Positions 31,626 through 40,030 of a DNA stretch of 64,000 nucleotides are shown piece by piece (the stretch's first letter is position 1; each line of letters starts with the position of its first letter). Origin of the DNA: Scolanthus callimorphus (Eukaryota; Cnidaria; Anthozoa; Actiniaria; Edwardsiidae). A program made the position numbers and the translations under genes. Below the pieces are notes generated by a model that ran no database searches, had not been told where the DNA came from, and saw nothing but the letters and a program-made list of their open reading frames with translations. The stretch is from assembly GCA_033964015.1 (NCBI GenBank), contig CM066912.1:11629399-11693398 (forward strand), written 5' to 3'.

Positions 31626-32729
31626 AGAATAACCATCATCATCATCATCAGTAGTATCATCATCATCATCATCATATCCACCATGACCACCACGGGGTGT
31701 ACGTGCTCGTATCACGTGCAACTGACCGTTGAGAACAAATTCCTCGTTAGATTGCACAATGGTTTCAATCTGTCCCATAATCCTTTGCGGTGTCAACTGT
31801 TCCCGTAGCATAAACGGTAACGATATGGGATTCTTCAGAGCTGGAGCATTCAACGTCACGCGAGCAAAGTCCTTGTTAGGCACACATTTTAGCGTTTCTT
31901 CTAACACACTGTCAAGAACACGCTCTACATCTTGCATGGCTTCTTGGACAGTTGACCGTAAAGGAAGATTGATGTTTAAATCATAATCAGAACAATCGGT
32001 TTTCATCTTACGCGAATGCCGACTGTGGACTTCATTCAATTGGTACGAAATACCATCATCATCCTCCTCATCCTCCTCCTCTTGCTCATCATGGGTGCGC
32101 TTGACACCTCTTCCAATTTGATTGTCAACATCTTGTTGTGATGGTGGTGGTGGTGGTGGTGGTTGATTGTAAACATCTTGTGGTGGTAGTGGTATAGACT
32201 GTGATGGTAGTGGTGGTGGTAGCTGTGGTGTTTGTGGTCTATCGGTAGTCAAATGCTGTTGATGTACAAAACTTTGTGCCATATCAATATCGTCTTGCAT
32301 CACACAATCGATAACATCATTAGCATGTCCTTCCTCTTCTACTTCCACTTGTGGCGACGACGGCTGTGGTGGTGGCGGTGGTTGGTCATTTAAATGCTGC
32401 TCAATGAGCTCTTCGACACTTTGTGTCATATCTACGTCACCATTATCTTGCATGATCCAATCGATAACATCGATAGCATGTCCTTCCTCTTCTACTTCCA
32501 CCTGTGGTGATGGAGGTGGTGGTGGTAGTTCTCCCAACTCAAACTGATCTATCCAGGTAGGTTGTTGTTCCTCCTTCATATCATGCAATTCCCTCTGTTC
32601 TCCTTCCAACATATCTCCAAGAGATGTTTCTTGTTCTCTCGCCGCCATTACTTCTTCTTCTTCTTCCATAATTTTCTTCAATATTCGGAGTGCCTCTTCT
32701 ATTTCATTTTGCTCACTTATTCCCGACAT
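31608..32729 (-). pseudogene. Polymerase B, N-terminal domain segment
   Basis: This is the detached 5' part of the polymerase. The amino part is acidic with coiled-coil-like ALRILKKIMEEEEE. A block SPQVEVEEEGHA...DVID is duplicated (nucleotides about 32440-32520 and 32290-32350), separated by proline runs. GRGVKRTHDE then an acidic run looks like a nuclear localisation signal. The folded part follows: ARVTLNAPALKNPISLPFM, REQLTPQRIMGQIETIVQSN, EEFVLNGQLHVI and RTPRGG, the N-terminal block known in animal Polinton polymerases. The Asp run then meets the insertion; the last residues (YSVYIWA) come from inserted DNA. ATG at 32729 with TATATAAAGG about 65 bp upstream. Confidence 0.9.
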
Positions 32730-32793
32730 CTTTCTTCTTCCTCCTCCTACAACGATGAGCAGAGGAAGACTGTGATCTCAAACTGAGCTCTCG

Positions 32794-32821
32794 CCTTTAT
32801 ATACTAGTGGAATGACGTCAT
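32794..32821 (-). promoter_or_regulatory. CRE-TATA promoter of the polymerase gene
   Basis: On the minus strand ATGACGTCAT (32812-32821) precedes TATATAAAGG (32794-32803) by 8 bp. Three ATTGGT (CCAAT-type) boxes lie upstream near 32840, 32862 and 32887. The layout copies that of the left bicistron. Confidence 0.7.
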
Positions 32822-32939
32822 CGAAATCCCTGTAATTTGATTGGTGCGTTAAGCACGCAATCTGATTGGTTGCGTGATTCTAGCCTTCTGATTGGTGGAT
32901 TTCGATCCGCTGGTAAATTGACCTTTGTACCCTAATGTC

Positions 32940-33055
32940 TAGCCTTATCCTCCTCATAGGACACTAGGACACTACTAAGACAAGTGGGACACTAGGACAC
33001 TACTAGGACAAATAGGACACTACTAGGACAGATAGGACATCACTAGGACGCTATG
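32940..33055. repeat. Short tandem repeats GGACACTACTA
   Basis: Repeats of AGGACACTACTAGGACA with small variations, between the polymerase promoter and the next minisatellite. Confidence 0.75.
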
Positions 33056-33059
33056 ACAG

Positions 33060-33395
33060 GTAGGATACATAGGATAATTTCCGAACATCTTCCGAAGACC
33101 TTCCGAACATGTTCCGATCATTTTGCCAAATATTTCCCGAACACCCAAAGATCTTCCGAGCAATTTCCGAAGACCTACCGAGCACTTCGGAATACTTTTC
33201 GAGCACTTCCGAAGATCTTCCGAACACTTCCGAATACTTTTCGAAGATCTTCCGAACACTTCCGAAGTCCTTCCGAGCACATCCGAATACTTTCCGAAGA
33301 TATTCCGAAGATCTTCCGAACACTTCCGATGATCTTCCGAATATTTCCCGAAGATCTTCCGAACACTTTCCAAATATCTTCCGAAAAAATTTTTT
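33060..33395. repeat. CTTCCGAA minisatellite near the right TIR
   Basis: About 25 copies of a CTTCCGAACA / CTTCCGAAGAT unit. Frames on both strands read through it and are artefacts of the repeat. Confidence 0.88.
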
Positions 33396-33790
33396 TCGAA
33401 ATTTTACTTTAGGTTACATATTATTTATGAATTATAATTAGTCTACCAACCTGACTACGAAGCTTCCATTCTTTGCTCAAATTGAGTTCCGCGCATCTTT
33501 GTGAATACCTCACATCGCTCACACACCAGCTTTTATAGATAAAGTGCTGTACTAGAAAGTGCTGTACTAGAAAGTGTTGTACTCAAATTGCTGTACTCAA
33601 ATTGCTGTACTCAAATTGCTGTACTCAAATTGCTGTACTCAAATTGCTGTACTCAAATTGCTGTACTCAAATTGCTGTACTCAAATTGCTGTACTCAAAA
33701 GTGCTGTACTCAAATTGCTGTACTCAAATTGCTGTACTCAAATTGCTGTACTAGATCCCAAGTGTGGGAGGGCTTACTTAAGTCCTACTT

Positions 33791-33936
33791 AATCATCATC
33801 ATCATCATATCAACCATGACCACCACGGGGTGTACGTGCTCGTATCACGTGCAACTGACCGTTGAGAACAAATTCCTCGTTAGATTGCACTACATCCATG
33901 CTCTACATCATACATGGCCTCTTGAACAGTTGTCCT
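33791..33936 (-). pseudogene. Polymerase N-domain fragment captured in the right TIR
   Basis: Inverted counterpart of the fragment at 12287-12430 and near-identical to it, including the internal deletion. The intact source lies at 31670-31955. Confidence 0.85.
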
Positions 33937-34087
33937 ATAAAGTGGGGCGTATAAAGTGAGACGTATAAAGTGAGACGTATAAAGTGAGACGTATAAATCT
34001 GAGACGTATAAATGTGAGACGTATAAATGTGAGACGTATAAATGTGAGACGTATAAAGTGAGACGTATAAAGTTGTAGTGTATAAAG

Positions 34088-35431
34088 GAGTGTAGGTTTT
34101 GGTCGAGGGTCGAGTGTCGAGGGTAAGACGTCGAGGGTCGAGGGTAAAATGTCGAGGGTCGAGGGTAAAATGTCGAGGGTAAAATGTCGAGGGTCCAATT
34201 TTTTTCTGCAAATAAATGAAATAATTTTTCCCGTGATACATGTTTTTATTTTTTAAAGAATGCAAATTTTGGTTTTCCTGACTGATACGATGATAGACTC
34301 CGACACAGTTGTGCTGAGAATTTTCCCACCTTTTTCGACCTTCGCGGAGCGGGATAAAACAAAATGTTCCGAAAACTCCAGGCGTAAATTTCGGGCAATC
34401 TTTTTCAAAATCAAATTCCCTAAAACTGTGGCAGATTTGTTGTGCTTTTTCGCCAGGAGTTCTCAGAAAGGTTTCCTCGACAGAGCGTACCGAGCGTGTA
34501 AGCACGCGGATCTTGCTCAAACAGGAGAACACAAATGAAAACAACAATAAAATCTTTTGGTCTGAGATAATATCAAACCAAAGGAAGTCCACTCTACGTT
34601 CATCGAACTGGTGTTTTTCGAAGATTTTGAACACGGCGTTCTTCAACTGGCAATGAACTGGAGTGTTGGTAGTCCCATTGCGATATGCTAGCGCAGAAAA
34701 AGCAATCGCCGACGTGATTTTATACCCAGCACTTACTAGTTTTGCTTCCATGCTACCAGGGACGTCCCTGATGCTACTCATTATACTACAGCTAACTTTA
34801 GGAGACTTAGGGATAGGTAGCACAATAAAACGAAGCGAAATGAAGTAAGGTCGAATATCATTTGCGATCTTTCACGAAGCACTCTAGTGAAGTGAGCGCT
34901 AGAAATACTCAAATAGGTTGCGAAAATGCCGCGGAAATCTTGGTTTTCCCGAAGATTGAATAAAAGCAAAACATTAAAATCTTTTCTTGCCCAAAATACT
35001 CGGACTCGGCAAGCTTGCTTCGAATTTTGCTGTTTAACTTTAGAGATTTCCACGGTTAAACAGAAGATTTTGCTTCCCTTCACGTGCAGTCTAATTAGCG
35101 AAGCAAAAGGTTTGATTGACAAATGTCTGCGATAAGAAAACTTGTAGCGGCAAGTCTGAAGAAACATCTGCAAGAACGCTTTCACCAACATGCGGGCATG
35201 TGAGCGAATAAAGCGGGGAAAACCGAGAATTTGCATGTAAAAAAGAAATCGACCCTTAGAAAAAGAAATCGACCCTTAGAAAAAGAAAAAAAATGGACCC
35301 TCGACATTTTACCCTCGACCCTCGACATTTTACCCTCGACCCTCGACATTTTACCCTCGACCCTCGACATTTTACCCTCGACCCTCGACGTCTTACCCTC
35401 GACACTCGACCCTCGACCAAAACCTACACTC
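34088..35431. mobile_element. 1344-bp element nested in the right TIR, 9-bp duplication
   Basis: The ends GAGTGTAGGTTTTGGTCGAG and complement are inverted, and TGTATAAAG flanks both sides (34079-34087 and 35432-35440). The left TIR has the uninterrupted site. Both subterminal regions are arrays of CCCTCGACATTTTACCCTCG-type repeats. No transposase is visible; 34200-35290 holds no gene I can support. The duplication length suggests a Mutator-like origin. Confidence 0.88.
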
Positions 35432-35803
35432 TGTATAAAGTGGTGGCGTATAAAGTTGTAGTGTATAAAGTTGTAGTTTATAAATCTGCTGCCCATAAAT
35501 CTGCTGTCCATAAATTGGTGTACATATCCCCTACCTCGTGGTTTGTAGGTTATAAAGTTGTAGGTTATAATTTGTAGGTTATAATTTACGGCCGACCACG
35601 TGGTTTGTAGGTTATAAAGTTGTAGGTTATAAAGTTGTAGGTTATAATTTGTAGGTTATAATGTACGGCCGACCACGTGGTTTGTAGGTTATAAAGTTGT
35701 AGGTTATAAAGTTGTAGGTTATAAAGTTGTAGGTTATAATTTGTAGGTTATAATTTACGGCCGACCACGTGGTTTGTGGCGTAGATCCACCCTATATACT
35801 ACT

Positions 35804-35809
35804 GGTGGC
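35804..35809. repeat. Target site duplication (right) of the Polinton
   Basis: GGTGGC, identical to 11722-11727. Confidence 0.92.
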
Positions 35810-35935
35810 ATCAATATTGAAAAGAGTACCAAAATAGTTGGTCTCCAGCTGGCGCCTAAGTTCACTTTTTTTTCAGCCCTGGCTCTATGAGCGACCAACT
35901 CCGATAACGACCACGATTTTGAATTCCCGTTTGAA

Positions 35936-36132
35936 TAGACCTCCTCGGCTTGGGCGTAATGTTTTGCCCATTTCAGATCACGTGACATTCCCATGCGTAT
36001 GCTCTCTTTGTTTGGGTTGCTTCCATATTCATATATCCTTCGGTACGTAGCAGAAAAAGAAAGAGAGAATGTTTATGGGAATGCCACGTGATCTGAAATG
36101 GGAAAACATTACGCCCAAGCCGAGGAGGTCTA
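35936..36132. mobile_element. Hairpin MITE family H1, copy 1
   Basis: TAGACCTCCTCGGCTTGGGC, GTAATGTTTTGCCCATTTCA and GATCACGTG are repeated in inverted orientation at the right end. Two more copies lie at 57855-58037 and 60280-60478. Flanking TA is consistent with a 2-bp TA duplication. Confidence 0.8.
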
Positions 36133-36754
36133 TTACCACATAAACTCGCCTTATTATTCTGTTATTCTAATATCTCTACGCCTTTTCGATGCGTCCAGCT
36201 CCATTGCTTACCTCGTCTTACCTTTCTGATACTCGTGAACTAGTAAATCCCGAAAGCTGCACACGCCATATTGTTGTTGTCTATTTGATGCCAAAGCAAA
36301 GCCAAATCAACAACGGCGTCTGGATAGGCCAGCCTGCACCTTAGTTATCTTAACAATCTGTTCACTTCTATCTCTTTCATAAATCACCGGCATTCTGTCA
36401 AGCTCTATGGAATGGTAAGCCACTGTTCTATCAGAACGAAGCACATTTTGAGTTTCCATTTGTTTCCGAAGTTCTAGATGACTAACAACATCACTTGTTT
36501 CTCTTCCTAGCCCTATATAGTACGCCCTACAGTTTGTTGGAAGCTTGATTGGGAGGAGCTTGAAAATAATCAGCAGAACTTTTACGCACTCTGCAGTGCT
36601 CTGCAAAACAGGGTGAGTCAACAACAACAACAACATGTCGAGGCTCCAACGCATTTTTGGGCGTTTGCCAAATAAAGTGCTAGAGGCAGTCTATTTTTTT
36701 GTTATCACATATCGTTTCTAACAGAAATCTACGTCCTGGCGAGCTCCGCTTTTA
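36133..36754. other. Intron DNA without recognised features
   Basis: A 115-residue minus frame at 36307-36654 has no recognisable domain and I do not call it a gene. Confidence 0.4.
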
Positions 36755-37051
36755 GACTTAGTTTACACTAGAGCAAATATCTCCGGAGACGAACATTTCT
36801 ACGGAGACGCGTTTTCGAGTATACGGATAGGCGAACCGTTTACACTACGAAATACCACGGATACAAATGTACCCGAATACATGATCCCACTTTCAAAACC
36901 GTAGACGCGTCTCCGGAGACTTTGATCCCAATCCGTAGTAGTTTGATCCCGGATTGACAAATTTGTGTGTAAACGGCAAAACGTCTCCGTTGACAAATGA
37001 TACCGGATTCGTCATGTATCTGGGACAATTTGCCCTAGTGTAAACGGAGTC
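36755..37051. mobile_element. PIF/Harbinger-like MITE with TTA duplication
   Basis: Inverted ends GACTTAGTTTACACTAGAGC and complement; TTA at 36752-36754 and 37052-37054; 297 bp with internal CTCCGGAGAC palindromes. Confidence 0.8.
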
Positions 37052-37238
37052 TTAGACAGTATCACGGTCTATAATGGTACTTTTTGAAAATGTTTCATTA
37101 CATGGCGGCGGTTCGTAGTTGTGATTCATTTTCCCCTTGTCATAGGCAGTGGCCGAATAGTGCATTTGATCTCCTGGTAATTTACAACCTTGCAACCTAG
37201 CTGACCCAGCTGCCAACACAATATCCTGTTGCCTTTTA

Positions 37239-37517
37239 GATCCCGTTCACACGAGACCGGTACAAAACCGGACCGGTACAATTCTGGTACGGTATTGTCG
37301 CGCGTTCACACGGGGCCTGTGGTACCGGACCGATTTTGGCACGGCTAGGTCCGGTACGGTCCCGTGTGAAGACTATATTTCAAAACTTGCAAGAATTCTA
37401 CCGGTACCGCATGAACAGGCCGTACTAACCAGAATTGTACCGGTACCGTTTGGACAGGCGGTTCCGTGCCAGAATTGTTCCGGTCCGGTTTTGCACCGGT
37501 CTCATGTGAACGGGGTC
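37239..37517. mobile_element. PIF/Harbinger-like MITE abutting a splice acceptor
   Basis: Inverted ends GATCCCGTTCACACGAGACC and complement; TTA at 37236-37238 and 37518-37520; 279 bp with CCGGTAC-rich interior. The exon of host gene A begins only 11 bp after its end. Confidence 0.85.
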
Positions 37518-37528
37518 TTATATTCTAG

Positions 37529-37732
37529 GATCAAGTGCTGCTCCTCAAGACAAAAGCCAACCCCGAGGTCGGGTACCCTGTGGGCCACTTTCTCCTCCTA
37601 CCTTCAGGAAGTGGGTCAATGCTGCTAAAATCCATCGCTACAAACGAGCTCGTGCTACCGGCAGATGTTAGTCAGACATCAGAAGCTCCTCTTGCCGAGG
37701 CGGTGAACGCAATAGCCGCTTGTCTCGACCAG
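37529..37732 (+). CDS. Host gene A, exon 4 of those visible
   Basis: Acceptor TATTCTAG, donor GTTCGT, 68 codons. Reads DQVLLLKTKANPEVGYPVGH, then GSGSMLLKSIATNELVLP and AIAACLDQ. First exon after the Polinton intron; phase 0 on both sides. Confidence 0.65.
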
Positions 37733-38651
37733 GTTCGTGATTCAGAGAGCGGAAATGAGGTTTTACGAGCAGTTTAATACGAAAATAACCTGTCACCTTG
37801 TGACTAAAGGCGGGGGAAAAAGAGGCAAAAAATCTCTCAACTTGTCGCGCAACATTACTGCGTTGCAAGTCTTCCATTTGTTGCTCGTTTTTCATCAAAT
37901 GTACAACTTGTCGTAAAACGATTTATACTGATGAACACACATGCGATCCAAAGGATGATTTTGCCCCTTAACATCTCTTTTCTACCGACTAATCAATTTG
38001 AATTGTAGGCAAAATGTGTCGCGAGAAGTTGTGTGTTTGATGAAAAACGAGCAACAAAGCTAGAAATTTGTGGCTCAAAGTAGACCCGCACTCTTCTTTG
38101 CGCAACAACGTTTTACAACTTGAAACAAATGTTTTTGTTGCGTTATAAGTTGTAGCGCGAGTGAAAATATCGACCCAAAACTTGAAACGCAACAATATGG
38201 CGCGACAAGTTGAGGGATTTTGTGCCTCGTTTTTCTCAGTCTTTTTATTAACAAAATTTTCTCACTGAAAAAAATGGAGAGAAGACCCCCGTAAATTCGC
38301 AGCTCAGTAAAAAAATTTTGTGGGCTTCCTGTGTCACGCGCGCCAAAAGTGGCGAAAAATACATAAGCCAATCACAAACGCTTCCCTGACAGACGCTAAG
38401 AATTTAATATATAAGATATATTAGCTCAATAGTTTGTACTCAAGCAGTGCATATAGTCAAGATAAAATTTTAAATTTGTATGTGAAATTTGAAGGTCACA
38501 ATTTTTTTTTTAAACAGAAAAAGAGACATAACTGCAGCCGAACAAAGTTGATTCCGCAAAATCTTGAAAATCAGCCATTTGTTGTTGTTTTTGTTGTTGC
38601 TGCTGTTGTTTTTGTTGTATTTACAATGAGTCACAATCTTTCGTTATTCAG

Positions 38652-38780
38652 TTTGAAGTGGAGGAGTCGTTCAACCCTCTAATGGTGTCATCTAACTTGT
38701 ATAAATGTGTGGTATCAAACGCACTGAAAGGCATCTCCACGTCGAGGCCTCAGAAGCGGAGATTCCAGCCGCCACAACAG
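38652..38780 (+). CDS. Host gene A, exon 5 of those visible
   Basis: Acceptor TTATTCAG, donor GTTTGT, 43 codons: FEVEESFNPLMVSSNLYKCV and on to RPQKRRFQPPQQ, becoming basic. Confidence 0.65.
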
Positions 38781-39003
38781 GTTTGTAAGGAAAAAAGCAA
38801 AAGCTTGCGCATTGTTTGTGTCAAAGTGCTCATTAGCTCACATTAATGGTCAATCATCAACCGGGAGCCGTTGCGCCCCGTTTTCTTTTGCGTTCAAATT
38901 GACGGAGGCTCCTGTTGGTTTCCTGCTTACGCTAAAAGGTAAAAACTTGTCATTTGAGGCTGCTAGCACTGTCTAAATATTTTAATTTTATTTTCTGGTG
39001 TAG

Positions 39004-39201
39004 CGTTTCCAACAAACAACTCACTTGGTCACCAGTGTTGTACCACAGCCCACCAAGAGTCGCGTACCGCGGGCGCCATCCAAGCGCGTGGTATTTAACA
39101 AAGATAACGGTCAGTCCAAGAGTGGCGTTAACAAGCGACAGAGGGCAGTAGCACTGGACATCTATGTCACCAGCCCGCCTGACTTCCCCGATGATCTGTA
39201 G
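39004..39201 (+). CDS. Host gene A, last exon
   Basis: Acceptor TGGTGTAG and TAG stop at 39199-39201. Basic, proline-containing tail (PTKSRVPRAPSKRVVF, NKRQRAVALDIYV) ending SPPDFPDDL. Family not recognised. Confidence 0.65.
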   Translation, partial: RFQQTTHLVTSVVPQPTKSRVPRAPSKRVVFNKDNGQSKSGVNKRQRAVALDIYVTSPPDFPDDL

Positions 39202-39439
39202 CCATTCAACTCGACGTTACGATAAGTTTATTTTGTACTATCACGTTATTCCTGGGATCTTTACTTATTCTAAATTAGAAGACTTCTTAGTAACTAACTT
39301 TGAGATAGCGAGTTCTGCATTTGATTTGCGCGATTTTGCAGAGCGATGAGCTTTGCTCTTTGGGCTTTGATCTCGGCGTTACGATAAGTTTATTTTGTAC
39401 TATCACGTTATTCCTTGGATCTTTGCATCTTCTAAATAA

Positions 39440-39944
39440 CAGGGTTCCCACGGGTCCAAAAGCCCATCAAGGTCTTTAAAAGTCATGGAAATATTTTCCT
39501 GAAGAAATATTTACAAGATGTTGGGTGTGTTTCTTGTAAGACTTTGAATTAAAGGTACCCATGTCTCGTGCGAGAAAACCCGCATTTTTTAATTATGAAA
39601 GGCCATTAAATTTTTCGAAACGTCCTTGAAAGGGTCCTTAAAGGGGCACTCGCACGCTTGCTGGCCACTTCTCTGACAAGAAAATAGCTCAAATCGCAAT
39701 CCAATTCCATCCTCTTGATAACAGGTCAAAACAACCTAGAATTACATTTGTCTAACACTTGAAAGGTTATTCTATTAATCTGGATGGTTATTTTAATTAC
39801 TATGGGCAAATGTACACGTGTTTTCACGGTTACAATTTTACTAATTTTATGTCCACGGTGGTCCTGCGGTGGACGAATATTCAGCGTGCGAGAGCCCCTT
39901 TAAAAGTCCTGGAATTTTGAAAGCCGGAAAACGTGGGAACACTG
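39440..39944. mobile_element. hAT-like element with CAGGGTTCCCACG ends
   Basis: Inverted CAGGGTTCCCACG / CGTGGGAACACTG. Only AATAA (5 bp) is shared outside, so superfamily is uncertain. A second element (39638-39903) is nested inside. Confidence 0.6.
39638..39903. mobile_element. Short element with TTAAAGGGGC ends
   Basis: TTAAAGGGGCACTCGCACGC at the left and GCGTGCGAGAGCCCCTTTAA at the right are inverted. Same family as 54141-54537 and 56814-57058. Confidence 0.7.
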
Positions 39945-40030
39945 AATAAGAAGCCTTCTTAATAACTAACTTTCGGATAGTGAGTTCGGCATTTGATTTG
40001 CGCGATTTTGCAGCGCGATGAGCTTTTCTC

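Larger units (their letters stand above)
25953..31631. mobile_element. 5.7-kb insertion in the polymerase gene
   Basis: Its ends are inverted: TATTCTGTTTAC then TTTTGG on the left, and CCAAATGTAAACAGAATA on the right. Both flanks carry the GAT-type repeat with GTAGTATCATCATCA (left about 25934-25948; right about 31650-31665), so a target duplication is likely but cannot be measured within the repeat. The right end carries subterminal repeats (31360-31625). The interior holds a LINE fragment (29710-30240) and CRE-rich repeats (27436-27735), and no transposase I can recognise, so it is probably a composite or non-autonomous element. No coding gene is supported across 26017-29700 or 30240-31360. 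Confidence 0.75.
22487..32729 (-). pseudogene. Protein-primed-type DNA polymerase B, split by a 5.7-kb insertion and frame breaks
   Basis: Gene-level entry. The start is the ATG at 32729 and the stop lies at 22487. The parts are: N-terminal region 31632-32729; central and exonuclease region to motif A, 23266-25952; motif B and C region 22785-23232; C-terminal tail 22487-22785. Lesions: an insertion at 25953-31631 in an Asp-coding GAT repeat; an in-frame TGA (23266-23268) with two frame changes between 23230 and 23268; a frame change near 22785. Original length would be about 1500 residues. In live Polintons this enzyme copies the genome, likely with a protein primer, although the priming residue cannot be seen here. 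Confidence 0.9.
11728..35803. mobile_element. Polinton/Maverick (adintovirus-type) provirus
   Basis: A 24.1-kb element with perfect inverted ends AGTAGTATATAGGG / CCCTATATACTACT and a 6-bp GGTGGC target duplication. Long TIRs enclose a virus-like gene set: family B DNA polymerase with protein-primed-type motifs, chromodomain integrase, adenain-like protease, packaging ATPase, double-jelly-roll major capsid, penton-like minor capsid and several small virion-type proteins. Three genes read rightward from the left TIR and nine leftward from the right. Polymerase, ATPase, major capsid and penton are each disrupted; the others are open. Nested insertions lie at 16907-17288, 25953-31631 and 34088-35431. 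It is an endogenous, probably inactive, copy whose age cannot be set from the sequence alone. Confidence 0.96.
33463..35803. repeat. Polinton right terminal inverted repeat, interrupted
   Basis: Matches the left TIR in reverse complement. From inside out: the first codons of the orphan gene with an ATG at 33496 that stops after 13 codons, the TATAAAAG box, the 14-bp minisatellite (33541-33752), the polymerase fragment (33791-33936), the GAGACGTATAAA block, the nested element at 34088-35431, and the CCACGTGGTTTGTAGG blocks to 35803. The arm length without the insertion is about 0.99 kb. Confidence 0.93.
9082..39201 (+). other. Host gene A (unrecognised), six visible exons
   Basis: Gene-level entry. 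Six exons on the plus strand join in a single frame with consistent phases: 9082-9186, 11085-11200, 11458-11589, 37529-37732, 38652-38780 and 39004-39201, the last ending in a TAG stop. Together they encode about 293 residues plus whatever lies upstream of 9082, because the first visible exon starts with a partial codon. I do not recognise the family. The protein is mixed hydrophobic and polar at first and ends in a basic, Pro/Lys/Arg-rich tail. The intron 11590-37528 is 25.9 kb, nearly all of it the Polinton. If the host still uses this splice, the provirus must be transcribed through and removed. Confidence 0.65.
39218..40030. repeat. Tandem duplication split by a transposon
   Basis: A unit of about 155 bp (GTTACGATAAGTTTATTTTG to GCGATGAGCTTT) occurs at 39218-39360 and again at 39374-39439 plus 39945-40025, with the element at 39440-39944 inserted in the second copy. 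Confidence 0.75.

Noticed and set aside
33023..33441. Frames on both strands over the CTTCCGAA repeats
   Set aside because: Open in several frames at once because of repeat composition.
11731..35800. Placing the Polinton end at AGTATATAGGG
   Set aside because: The inverted match extends three bases further (AGT), and only the outer boundary gives a perfect 6-bp GGTGGC duplication.
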